Shown here: in pieces, positions 35,761 through 44,409 of the stretch | How positions within the stretch are numbered: the first letter of the stretch is position 1 | Layout: each line of letters opens with the position of its first letter | Assembly: GCF_963973895.1 (NCBI RefSeq) | Contig: NZ_CAXBBF010000004.1 | Origin: Porticoccus sp950063125 | Lineage (GTDB): Bacteria; Pseudomonadota; Gammaproteobacteria; Pseudomonadales; Porticoccaceae | DNA length: 64,000 bases | Strand: one strand, 5' to 3' | Translations under genes and position numbers: made by a program | Notes under the pieces: model-generated | The model's database searches: none | Seen by the model: the letters and a program-made list of their open reading frames with translations, nothing else | Told to the model about the DNA's origin: nothing

Positions 35761-38700
35761 ATGAAACGCCAAATATTTTCAAAAGCTCCGCTCCAATTGC
35801 TACTTTTTTTACTCTCATTCCTGTTGGTTAATATCGAGACTCAAGCCGGCAGTTCGACAGTGGTGGCGTCAGAGCGGATGCCAGCCGTGTCAATGCCAGT
35901 CTATGTGGATCTTCCCGTGCCAAAACTGGCTCAGGTTGACTGGGAAGAATACAAACGAATAAAACGGGGCGTGCAACCTGGCGAGGCTGAAGCGCTGGAG
36001 TCGGCTGTTGCGCCGACTAAGGATTTCATTCAATGCCCGGGAACTCCCCCAGCTGACGATGTTGATTCGCATGGCTGCACTATTCAGCCAGAACCGGAGC
36101 CTGAGGCTCCTGTACTTCCGGCTATAGCCTGCCCTGACGCACCTAACTACGTCAGTAATTCAGGCGCCCGGTGGTTTCTATGTGATCTGCCCGGAAGTGA
36201 AGAATATTCCCCTTATGGTGCTTTCCATCCGATCAGCTACATGATCCCAAAGGCGGAGAATTTCGCCGATGCGCGGCTGCGAGTTTACTTGCACCCGAGT
36301 AACCCCAGCGGTTCGTTTGTCACTGGGTCATCATCATTTGCCTATCGCCAAGACACGGTAGAGATTCACCCAGCAGAGCAGCAGTTTTCAGCCCCAAATA
36401 CTGGCTGGTGGGGCTACTCTGGTTTTGAAGCCGGGAAGGTAGGCAACTACAACGGTAACCAGATCGCTGCCGGGATTGATTACGTGTTAGATAAGTATCC
36501 TGATCGCATTGCGATTGAAAAAGGCATCTACCTGGTCGGTAAATCGCTGGGTGGGGCAGGCGCTTTTATCCAAGCACTGATCATGCCCAAGTACCAGGAT
36601 AAGATCGCTATTGCTGACAATATCATCGGCATGATGATGGCCCCAAAGAACCACGAAGATCAGCTCAAAGGAGGCTGGGGCACAAAGGTAGACAGCCCGG
36701 AGCTGTATGAGGCTGCGGATATTCGCCTGCACTGGGACAAAGTGCAAGACATCCATTTTGCATGGCGCGGTGGGCAAAACGATCATTTCAGTCGTTTTGA
36801 TACAGAGTTTATCGAGATATGCGAAACCCGGAAAATTAGCTGCTCTTTGACATGGCTGCAAAGTGGTCATGGAATCAGCGAAAGCGGCTATAACCTCAAT
36901 ATGCAGCTCTGGACTGACCCTAATCAGGACGCCACGCTTGATAAAATACTGCCGGTTATCACTAGCAATTCATCAAACCACCATGGCGAACTGCGCGGGT
37001 ACCACAATCGTGGTGTAACGTGGAACCACGCTGGTATTGTGGATAGTGCGGATCAAATCGTTATCCCGCTGAAATACGAAGCGATGACCGATCTTGGCCC
37101 AGATCTGCCAGATCAGCCAGAAAGAGCCATGTTTTCAGTTACTCCACGGCACGTTAAGAACTTCCCTATGGCTGCTGGAAGTACTGTGTCATGGGTGTTT
37201 GGCAGCCTGAGCGGAACTGCTGTTGTTGGGAGTGACGGCCTTGTAACTATTGATGATCTGGCTCTGCAAACAGGCACCGGGTATCACGATCTGATTATAA
37301 GTATTGAGAACGAACCTGAACCACCTATTGTGGTTGACCCCGTTCCAGGTGATCAGCCTATAGTTTACACCCGCGTCCCCCGCACTCACGGTGAGCACGC
37401 CGTCACACTGAGCAGCGGTGAGTACACCAGTGACAACTGGGATTACATGGACTCACTGCCGGAGGTGGCCCGCCAGTTCGATGGCTTCAACGCGCCGGGG
37501 CAGTTGGTCCTACGGGACACTGATGGCACCGAGAAGATCATCTACGACTGTATGAACGCCGAGCGACCCTGTGTGCCGTTCGATGCCATGCCGTCACTGG
37601 ACGGAACAAAAATTGCCTTCTCTGTTTACTCAGCCGATGGCCTGAAACCACCGTGGCCGGAAAACCGCAACTACCCGCCTCAGCAGCTCAATGGCTCGAA
37701 CACGGACGCCCGCATTTATATCTATGACATCGCCACTGAGTCTCTGACCGCGTGGCCGCACAGCCAGGGCATTAAAGACATTTCCCCGGTGTGGCTGCCC
37801 AACGGCAAGGTGATGTTTGGCTCCACTCGCAACGGCTTTTATGCGCCGCACATGGATCGGATTGGCACATCAAATGCCCCCGAACCCCGGTTGTTTATTG
37901 CTGACGTGGATGGCTCGAACGTTGTGGATATTTCTCCCCATGAGGTGACGGCGGCGCTGCACCCGTACCTGTTGAATAGCGGTCGGGTGGCCTACAGCTC
38001 GCACTGGCTCAGCCACAATCTGGCCTATGGCTCCACCAACGGCAGCATTAACTGGCCCGGCACCACCAGCAATATGTGGTCAATCATGGATATGGATTAC
38101 CGTGGCGGGGACATGACCGCCCTGCTTGGTGCCCATAAAAGCCGATTAACTGGCTCGAACCCACGCAGCAATACCATGAAAGCCATGCACTTTCTGGGTC
38201 AGCGGGCCAACGATGATATTTGCACGGTGAACTACTATCGAGCCAATAACCTCGGTTTGGGCGATGTGGTTTGCTGGCCGCCGGAAAGCCACGGTGTTGA
38301 AGGCCCGGCCCCCGGCTTTGTGCCGAGCGGCCATTACAGTGCAGCGGTGTGGTCTACCTCTGAGGACGCCGCCTCCCGCAAAGACGCCAGCGGTCGTTAT
38401 CTGGGTAAAGTGGGCTGGCCAGAAGGCACACCCGATAACCAATTGCTGCTATCGGTAGGTAGAGGTTACTGCACTCAGGTCGCTACCGGGGTGCCGGGCA
38501 CCCCGGACAAGATCGGAGACGACATCGGCTGTGATGTGGGATTGTATAAAACCACCGTGATTCCCAGCCAGTCCCCCGACGATCTGGCGCTGATCGTTGA
38601 TCACCCGGAGTGGCACGAGTTCAGTGCTCGTGTGGTGGTATCGAGAGACATTGCCACGCCCGCACTGGTCAACACCGATGACGGTTCCTGCCAGATTACC

Positions 38701-39543
38701 AGCTCTGATGCCGGGTCAACCGATGCGTTCAACTACAAGGGCTATGTGTTCAACGAGCAATACAAGACTGTCGATAATAACGGCGCGTTGATGGAGGCCG
38801 TTGATCACAGTGAACTGGCTGCCATCCGGTTTTACGAGATCATCCCCAACACCACCCGCAGCCGCAACTGGGACAACAGCATTGGCAACCGGGTAAAACT
38901 GCTGGGTGATGTGCCTCTGCTGGCAGACAAATCCTTCAAGGCGGAACTGCCCTGCGAAACACCCTACATTATGGCGGGAGTGGATTCAGACGGACGAATC
39001 ATCAAGCGCGATCAGGTGCCCCAGTCATTGCGGCAGGGGGAGAAACGCGTCTGTATGGGTTGTCACCTGCATGCCAAAGAAGGCCGCCCCTACGAGCAAT
39101 CACTGGCGTTTTCAGCCCCAGCATTCGATCTGACCAAAGCCATGCCGGTGCCCACCTACACGGATGACATCAAACCGATCTTTGAAGCGAAGTGCACAAG
39201 CTGTCATGCGGTTGGTGGCGATGTGCCGCTGTACGATTATCAAAATCTGGTGTGGGATTTCTCCCAGAAAGCACTACCCGATCACCGGAAAGTGCAGATG
39301 ACCAGCTCCACCAACGAAACCAGAAAGTATGGTTTACAGCGGCCCATGATCAGCAAATACGTCAACAACATGTATGCCCGCGAGAGCCTGCTGTACTGGA
39401 AGGCCGCTAACAAACGCACCGATGGTCGCACCGATGACCAATACGGTGACGACATTGATTTTGGTGCAGATCATCCGGTAGACCTTAGCCCATCGGAAGT
39501 CGATCTGATTGGCGAGTGGCTGGACAGTGGGGCTGCAGAGTAG
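35761..39543 (+). CDS. Secreted esterase-like / HzsA-like diheme protein fusion
   Basis: A 1260-residue exported protein that I place only by architecture. A signal peptide covers residues 1-30. Residues about 120-450 look like an alpha/beta hydrolase: GKSLGGAGAF (about residues 259-268) is a GxSxG elbow, with SGHGISESG downstream as a possible His. Residues about 535-1260 resemble hydrazine synthase alpha-like proteins: the PRTHGEHAVTL start, a beta-propeller-like middle (DGTKIAFSVYSAD), and two c-type heme sites, CMGCH at 1098 and CTSCH at 1145. It would act in the periplasm; its substrate is unknown. It lies 94 bases after the glycosyltransferase. No PEP-CTERM tail is present. This is not evidence of anammox. 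Confidence 0.75.
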   Translation: MKRQIFSKAPLQLLLFLLSFLLVNIETQAGSSTVVASERMPAVSMPVYVDLPVPKLAQVDWEEYKRIKRGVQPGEAEALESAVAPTKDFIQCPGTPPADDVDSHGCTIQPEPEPEAPVLPAIACPDAPNYVSNSGARWFLCDLPGSEEYSPYGAFHPISYMIPKAENFADARLRVYLHPSNPSGSFVTGSSSFAYRQDTVEIHPAEQQFSAPNTGWWGYSGFEAGKVGNYNGNQIAAGIDYVLDKYPDRIAIEKGIYLVGKSLGGAGAFIQALIMPKYQDKIAIADNIIGMMMAPKNHEDQLKGGWGTKVDSPELYEAADIRLHWDKVQDIHFAWRGGQNDHFSRFDTEFIEICETRKISCSLTWLQSGHGISESGYNLNMQLWTDPNQDATLDKILPVITSNSSNHHGELRGYHNRGVTWNHAGIVDSADQIVIPLKYEAMTDLGPDLPDQPERAMFSVTPRHVKNFPMAAGSTVSWVFGSLSGTAVVGSDGLVTIDDLALQTGTGYHDLIISIENEPEPPIVVDPVPGDQPIVYTRVPRTHGEHAVTLSSGEYTSDNWDYMDSLPEVARQFDGFNAPGQLVLRDTDGTEKIIYDCMNAERPCVPFDAMPSLDGTKIAFSVYSADGLKPPWPENRNYPPQQLNGSNTDARIYIYDIATESLTAWPHSQGIKDISPVWLPNGKVMFGSTRNGFYAPHMDRIGTSNAPEPRLFIADVDGSNVVDISPHEVTAALHPYLLNSGRVAYSSHWLSHNLAYGSTNGSINWPGTTSNMWSIMDMDYRGGDMTALLGAHKSRLTGSNPRSNTMKAMHFLGQRANDDICTVNYYRANNLGLGDVVCWPPESHGVEGPAPGFVPSGHYSAAVWSTSEDAASRKDASGRYLGKVGWPEGTPDNQLLLSVGRGYCTQVATGVPGTPDKIGDDIGCDVGLYKTTVIPSQSPDDLALIVDHPEWHEFSARVVVSRDIATPALVNTDDGSCQITSSDAGSTDAFNYKGYVFNEQYKTVDNNGALMEAVDHSELAAIRFYEIIPNTTRSRNWDNSIGNRVKLLGDVPLLADKSFKAELPCETPYIMAGVDSDGRIIKRDQVPQSLRQGEKRVCMGCHLHAKEGRPYEQSLAFSAPAFDLTKAMPVPTYTDDIKPIFEAKCTSCHAVGGDVPLYDYQNLVWDFSQKALPDHRKVQMTSSTNETRKYGLQRPMISKYVNNMYARESLLYWKAANKRTDGRTDDQYGDDIDFGADHPVDLSPSEVDLIGEWLDSGAAE

Positions 39544-39571
39544 TGGTTTTACATTGCTGGATTTAATGCAA

Positions 39572-39581
39572 CCCCCCCCCC
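39572..39581 (+). repeat. Ten-base cytosine tract before hflK
   Basis: Ten consecutive Cs lie between the diheme gene and hflK, flanked by AA and TTAGGGTT so that AACCC and GGGTT could pair. Such tracts slip easily; the length may vary between cells or be a sequencing artefact. Confidence 0.8.
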
Positions 39582-39689
39582 TTAGGGTTGTCTCCCCCGG
39601 TGACACTGTAAAAAAAGTTTTTGTTAGCAATCTCTCTGCTTCAACTGTTAGGGTGTTGCTGAATTATTACCCAACTCCAGGAATCATCT

Positions 39690-40715
39690 ATGAAGAAGAA
39701 CCCTTGGCAGGATTCATCCGGTGGGGAGCGCGATCTCCACGAAGACCTTGCTGAATTGCTGAAAAAGCTCCCCAGGGGAGGCGCTATTGTCTATCTGCCA
39801 GTATTGCTTGTTATTCTCTGGGCAGTATTTTCATCGTTCTACACCGTTCAGCCGGAACAGCAGGCCGTCGTCAAACGCTTTGGCGCCGTCGTGAACATTA
39901 CTGATCCCGGTTTGCACTTCAAACTGCCTTTTGGTATCGACAGGGTCCAGCGTGTGGCGTCTGCCCGGGTCCTGAAGCAGGAGTTTGGTTTTCGTAGTGT
40001 GGGTGAGGTCAACAACCGGACCAGTTACTCCGAGAGCGACTTCACCAGTGAGTCCCTGATGCTCACAGGCGACCTGAACGTGATCGATGTGGAGTGGGTG
40101 GTTCAGTATCGCATCCAGGATCCCATCAAGTACCTCTACCAGCTGCGTCAACCGGATCTGACGTTGCGGGATATTTCCGAGTCCGTGATGCGCCGGGTAG
40201 TGGGCAACCGACTCGGTTCAGAGGTGTTGACCGTGGGGCGGGTTGAAATTGCCCAGGGTGCCCGCGATGAAATTCAGGGCATCATGGATCTCTACGATTC
40301 CGGTATTCATGTGATTACCGTTGAATTGCAGGACGTGGTCCCCCCCAAGGCTGTGCGGCCCGCGTTTAATGAGGTGAATGAAGCGCGCCAGGAACGCGAG
40401 CGAATGATTAATGAAGCCACCAAACGGGCCAATCAGCAGATTCCCCGGGCTGAGGGTGAGGCCCAGCGATTGATTTCCGAGGCCGAGGGTTACGCCACCG
40501 CCCGGGTTAACCGTGCCTTTGGTGAAACTGCCCGGTTCCGCGCCATGTTGGTGGAGTACAAGACGGTGCCTGAAGTTACCCGCACCCGTCTCTATCTGGA
40601 AACCATGGCAGAAATACTACCGAATATTGGACAGGTGCTCATGGTGCAGGAAGATCAGGTAGGGCCCCTACCATTGATGAATGTGCGTGATGCGCGTCAG
40701 GGAGCAAGCAAATGA
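39690..40715 (+). CDS. hflK: HflK, FtsH protease modulator subunit
   Basis: A 341-residue inner-membrane SPFH/band-7 protein. With HflC it forms the large periplasmic cage that encloses the FtsH protease and tunes its degradation of membrane proteins. The N-terminus is short and basic (MKKNPWQDSSGGERD), shorter than the Gly-rich one of E. coli HflK. A membrane helix lies at about residues 33-52. The SPFH domain follows, with FYTVQPEQQAVVKRFG and LHFKLPFGID, and then coiled coil to about residue 300. AGGA precedes the ATG by seven bases. It overlaps hflC by four bases. It is separated from the usual hfq-hflX neighbours. Confidence 0.95.
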   Translation: MKKNPWQDSSGGERDLHEDLAELLKKLPRGGAIVYLPVLLVILWAVFSSFYTVQPEQQAVVKRFGAVVNITDPGLHFKLPFGIDRVQRVASARVLKQEFGFRSVGEVNNRTSYSESDFTSESLMLTGDLNVIDVEWVVQYRIQDPIKYLYQLRQPDLTLRDISESVMRRVVGNRLGSEVLTVGRVEIAQGARDEIQGIMDLYDSGIHVITVELQDVVPPKAVRPAFNEVNEARQERERMINEATKRANQQIPRAEGEAQRLISEAEGYATARVNRAFGETARFRAMLVEYKTVPEVTRTRLYLETMAEILPNIGQVLMVQEDQVGPLPLMNVRDARQGASK

Positions 40716-41650
40716 AAAAATTAGCCAGTCTTTTTGTCGCGCTTGTGGTCGCTATCATTGTCTTTTCATCGGCTTTTGTCGTTGATGAAGCCGAGCAGGC
40801 CATTATTGTCCAGTTCGGCGAGCCCCAGGGGGATGTGATCAGTACCCCGGGTTTACACTGGAAGTTACCCTTTGTGCAGGAAGTGCGTCGCTATGATCGA
40901 CGCCTGTTGGTCTGGGACGGTGATGTATCCCAGATCCCCACCCTTGGCCGTGAGTTTATCCAGGTGGATACCACCGCTCGCTGGCGTATTGTCGATCCCC
41001 TGCAGTTCCTGCGAAGTGTTCGCGATGAACGCGGTGGGCGCACCCGCCTCGACGACATTATTGACTCCGTGGTGAGAGACATTATTTCCGGCACAGAACT
41101 GGAAGAGATTGTCCGCTCCGGAGACTGGGATGTGGATGTGGATGAGCTCGACGAGATAGAGCAGGATCGGGATGATGTCAGTCTGACCAAGCGTCCCAAG
41201 CTGGGCCGTGAAAAACTGGAGTCGGAGATACTGAAAAGTGCCTCAAAACTGATGTCTGATCTGGGTATTGAGCTCAAGGATGTTCGTATCAAGCGCATTA
41301 ACTACATTGATTCCGTGCGTCGCCAGGTGGAAAACCGCATGATTTCCGAGCGTCAGGCCATTGCCGAGCGGTTTCGTGCCGAAGGTCAGGGTCGCAGTCT
41401 GGAAATCACTGGTGAAATGGAGAGAGAATTGCGTCGCATCAATTCTGAAGCGGCCAGAAAAGCAGAGGAAATTCGCGGGGACGCCGATGCCGAGGCGATC
41501 AGTATCTACGGCGAAGCCTTTGGTGCCGATCCGGAGTTTTATGCGTTTATACGTACGCTGGAGACCTATAAGGCGCTCGGTGATAACGCCACTTTGATGA
41601 TTCGCTCGGATTCCGATTTCTTCCGTTATCTGGAAAAGACAGACCGTTAG
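40712..41650 (+). CDS. hflC: HflC, FtsH protease modulator subunit
   Basis: A 312-residue partner of HflK. An N-terminal signal-anchor helix covers residues 5-25. The SPFH core has VDEAEQAIIVQFGEP, TPGLHWKLPFVQEVRRYD and VDTTARWRI. A long coiled coil (about 195-270) follows. An acidic insertion, DVDVDELDEIEQDRDD (about residues 145-160), lies in the variable loop. The ATGA overlap with hflK indicates coupled translation. A strong hairpin terminator follows. Confidence 0.95.
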   Translation: MKKLASLFVALVVAIIVFSSAFVVDEAEQAIIVQFGEPQGDVISTPGLHWKLPFVQEVRRYDRRLLVWDGDVSQIPTLGREFIQVDTTARWRIVDPLQFLRSVRDERGGRTRLDDIIDSVVRDIISGTELEEIVRSGDWDVDVDELDEIEQDRDDVSLTKRPKLGREKLESEILKSASKLMSDLGIELKDVRIKRINYIDSVRRQVENRMISERQAIAERFRAEGQGRSLEITGEMERELRRINSEAARKAEEIRGDADAEAISIYGEAFGADPEFYAFIRTLETYKALGDNATLMIRSDSDFFRYLEKTDR

Positions 41651-41663
41651 TAGTTTTGGGGGG

Positions 41664-41700
41664 GCGGACGACAGGTTATAGATAAAAACCTGTCGTCCGC
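41664..41700. terminator. Strong bidirectional-type hairpin after hflC
   Basis: A perfect 14-bp inverted repeat, GCGGACGACAGGTT / AACCTGTCGTCCGC, with a nine-base loop. It lies between the stops of hflC (41650) and the convergent hydrolase gene (41709). It has no good T-run on the plus strand, so it may act on both strands or protect 3' ends. Confidence 0.7.
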
Positions 41701-41708
41701 TCACTGTT

Positions 41709-42665
41709 TCATCGCTGCTTTTCTATCAATGTCTTTTCCTTCCCTGCTTTTTTGTCAAATGTCATGTCTGTCACGGCTTCATCAATCAACGGTGTACCGG
41801 AAAGATAGCCCTGCCCGAGCAAGAAATGATCCATAGCCAGAGTGGTAGCGCTGCGCCATGGCTCCCGGTTAAAAAAGCCGTGCTTCTGTCCCTGTGCGGT
41901 TAACAGGGTGGTGGGCACCCCTTCTGATAAAGCCTTCTCTGCGAAAAAATTGCCCTGTGCCAATAGCCCATCCCGGTCACCAAACATCAACAGGGTGGGC
42001 GGCGTGCTGCCGTCGATATGCAGGTTCGGTGACAGCCCTGTGACCGCTGGCTCAGGCATCATTCCGATCAGTTCAATTTCCCGGCTGGTGAACTCCTCTT
42101 CTACTGTGGGGTTGACCAGGTTGAGTACGGGGTTGAACAACACCAGCAGGGCGGGACGCATGGATGACATGTCGATTCCCGCCGGGTGATTGCACATCGC
42201 CAGGCAGGCAGCGATATGGCCGCCCGCCGAGGCGCCGGAAGAAACGATCTGTTGGGGGTTAATGCCCAGTTCCGCCGCATGCCGCTGTAACCATAAAAAT
42301 GCATCAAACCCGTCTTCCACTGCTTTATCCGGGGTCGTGTGGTGGCGGCTGTCTACACGATAGTCGACCCTGACTGCAACTATTCCCCGCCGGGCCAGAT
42401 AATCTGCCTGCCAGCTGAAATGCTCGATTCCACCGCTTATCCAGCCACCGCCAAAAAAGAACAGGACGGCGGGCCTGCGGTCATCTTCCGACCAGTCCCG
42501 GGGCAGATGCACTTCCAGGGTGAGTTTTGCCTGCGGTGTCTCTTTATAGGTGAATTGTCTGACCGTGGGCCTGTTCGAGAAAAACAGTGTGTAGAGAATA
42601 AACAGGACGGTGCAGACGATAAATGCGCCCAGAAACCATGGCCAGAATTCTCTGAGCCAGCTCAT
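41709..42665 (-). CDS. Membrane-anchored alpha/beta hydrolase (HSL/BD-FAE-like)
   Basis: A 318-residue esterase-like protein. An N-terminal signal-anchor helix (about residues 8-30, FWPWFLGAFIVCTVLFILYT) would hold it in the inner membrane. The oxyanion-hole segment is FFGGGWISGG. The nucleophile elbow is SSGASAGGHIA, the Asp is in FGDRDGLL and the His in GQKHGFF. Acyl or lactone esters are possible substrates. The ATG at 42665 has GGGAGA upstream and lies 13 bases after the ATP-grasp/phosphatase gene, so it closes a five-gene operon. It may deacylate the polysaccharide; that is inference. Confidence 0.85.
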   Translation of the reverse strand: MSWLREFWPWFLGAFIVCTVLFILYTLFFSNRPTVRQFTYKETPQAKLTLEVHLPRDWSEDDRRPAVLFFFGGGWISGGIEHFSWQADYLARRGIVAVRVDYRVDSRHHTTPDKAVEDGFDAFLWLQRHAAELGINPQQIVSSGASAGGHIAACLAMCNHPAGIDMSSMRPALLVLFNPVLNLVNPTVEEEFTSREIELIGMMPEPAVTGLSPNLHIDGSTPPTLLMFGDRDGLLAQGNFFAEKALSEGVPTTLLTAQGQKHGFFNREPWRSATTLAMDHFLLGQGYLSGTPLIDEAVTDMTFDKKAGKEKTLIEKQR

Positions 42666-42678
42666 AGTGATTTCTCCC

Positions 42679-44403
42679 TTAGTCGATGTGCCTGCCACAA
42701 ATCAGTTTGGACAGACCTGAAATACACTGATCAATCGTCTGGTAGACTGACTGATAAACCGGTTGCGGTTTATTGTAGGGGTCCGGAATTTCAATGGCTG
42801 GTTGATCAGCGAGCAGGCCGCCGAGCAGCAGTGCCTTGTCTGCGGCAGCTTGTGAAAAAGTGGCCAGTTGTTTGACGTGATCGGCCTCCATGACAAAAAT
42901 GATATCCGCCCACTCGGTTAGTTCCGGGGTGAGCACTGACGAACGGAGGTGGCCCATAGACACTCCCTCCACAGCCGCAATAGCGGCCATTCTCGGATCT
43001 GCCGCTCGGTTGCCCAGCGGGTGAAATCCCGCCGATTTGTAGAAATATTGCCCGGTATCCGGGATCTTTTTTTCTACCAGGGCCTGAGCCACAGCACTGC
43101 GATTGATATTGCCATAGCATAAAAACAGAATGTTGGTTGCTGTCGTCAGGCGATCATTGATCAGAGCATGGCGACTGCGCCTGATCATCCCGTTGCGAAA
43201 CTGTTTCTCGCGGTAAACACCGCTCAACCGGTCCGTGTAACTGCGAACAATTTGCCAGAGGTCAACCAGACCCGGTTTCAGATCGGACAATGACTGGGCG
43301 TCGAAATAATGTCTGGGCGAGAATACCTTCAGTAAATCTTTCATGGCATCGCCCAGTCCCGGAATCGTCACCAGTCGGGGGTCGGCATCTTTGCGTGCCA
43401 CGGCCTCCAGCCAGCGAAGATCGCTGGACAGTTTTCGACAGTAGATCTCAGTCCGGTAGGGCTTTGTTTCAATCGGTTGGGCGGTATAAAGCTGGTAAAG
43501 CTGGTGGGGGAAGTCCGCGCCGGCGGCTACGGCTAGAGGCAGCGAACCCCAGAAACGACCGTTGATTTCAATCAGAATAAATTCACCGCTTTCCGGATTC
43601 TGCTTGAATTCCACCATGGCAACACCGTGCCAGTTCAGCTGTCTGATCAGCCGGGCGCTGACGTCGAGCAATACCGGATCAACATCGACACTTTTCCGAT
43701 AACTGCTGCCGCCCCCGCTGAGGGGCATTTCATGAAGACGCTGATGCTGAAAGGCACTAACGATCTCACCGCGATTGGCAATTAACTCAATACCCTTGCC
43801 GATACCGGAAAAATACGCCTGTAGCACCAGATGGCCGTGCTGGAGCAGCTCCGTACCCACTTTGATCAGCTCTTCTTCTGAGTGGGCGTAGCGGACCGAC
43901 AGTGGCGTCCGTAGCGAGTTGTCTGAAATGGACCGACCCGGTTTAATCACCACCGGATAGCTAAACTCGGACAGTCTGGATCGAAGCTCATCACTGCTCA
44001 CAATATCCCAGCTGGCGGGAAGGGGGGCGTTGCACTGCCTGGCGAGCAGGGCAGTCCGCGACTTGTCCAGCACGGTTTCCAGCGCATCTAGAGCCGGTGC
44101 GGCAATCCTGTTGTAGTGTGAACTGCTGTGGAAATGCCGGGCTATCGGCACCAGTGTTCGCTCCGTGGCCGGGATCACCAGTTGGTATTGGTGGCTGGTG
44201 AGCTGTTCCTCCAGCCAGTGAACAAAGTCATTAGGGGCCAGAAGCGGATTCGGATAATCGAGAATACTCGAGGCATAACGCGAGTAACCGGCAATCGGGT
44301 TTTTCTGGTGAGAGGCAACGACTACCGGAATGCCCCGGCTACCCAGCGAACGGGTAATCGCCAAAGCCGGTAATGTATCCCCATCGAGAAGAAGGATCGT
44401 CAT
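42679..44403 (-). CDS. ATP-grasp protein fused to low-molecular-weight protein tyrosine phosphatase
   Basis: A 574-residue fusion. Residues 1-410 form an ATP-grasp ligase-like protein: a pre-ATP-grasp domain (LLLDGDTLPALAITRSLGSR), SYPVVIKPGRSIS for ATP binding, and a C-terminal metal loop, FILIEINGRFWGS. Residues 425-574 are a low-molecular-weight tyrosine phosphatase: P-loop C429 in LCYGNINRSA (C-x5-R-S) and general acid Asp in IPDPY. The more usual CxGNxCRS has Asn for the second Cys here. The ATP-grasp half may join an amino acid or sugar acid. The phosphatase half could oppose the BY-kinase at 18 kb; both are inference. It begins seven bases after the pyruvyl transferase gene ends. Confidence 0.82.
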   Translation of the reverse strand: MTILLLDGDTLPALAITRSLGSRGIPVVVASHQKNPIAGYSRYASSILDYPNPLLAPNDFVHWLEEQLTSHQYQLVIPATERTLVPIARHFHSSSHYNRIAAPALDALETVLDKSRTALLARQCNAPLPASWDIVSSDELRSRLSEFSYPVVIKPGRSISDNSLRTPLSVRYAHSEEELIKVGTELLQHGHLVLQAYFSGIGKGIELIANRGEIVSAFQHQRLHEMPLSGGGSSYRKSVDVDPVLLDVSARLIRQLNWHGVAMVEFKQNPESGEFILIEINGRFWGSLPLAVAAGADFPHQLYQLYTAQPIETKPYRTEIYCRKLSSDLRWLEAVARKDADPRLVTIPGLGDAMKDLLKVFSPRHYFDAQSLSDLKPGLVDLWQIVRSYTDRLSGVYREKQFRNGMIRRSRHALINDRLTTATNILFLCYGNINRSAVAQALVEKKIPDTGQYFYKSAGFHPLGNRAADPRMAAIAAVEGVSMGHLRSSVLTPELTEWADIIFVMEADHVKQLATFSQAAADKALLLGGLLADQPAIEIPDPYNKPQPVYQSVYQTIDQCISGLSKLICGRHID

Positions 44404-44409
44404 TGGCAA

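Noticed and set aside
35761..39543. Evidence for anammox-type hydrazine synthesis
   Set aside because: Only an alpha-subunit-like module is present, without beta or gamma subunits or hydrazine dehydrogenase, and such modules occur in many non-anammox bacteria.
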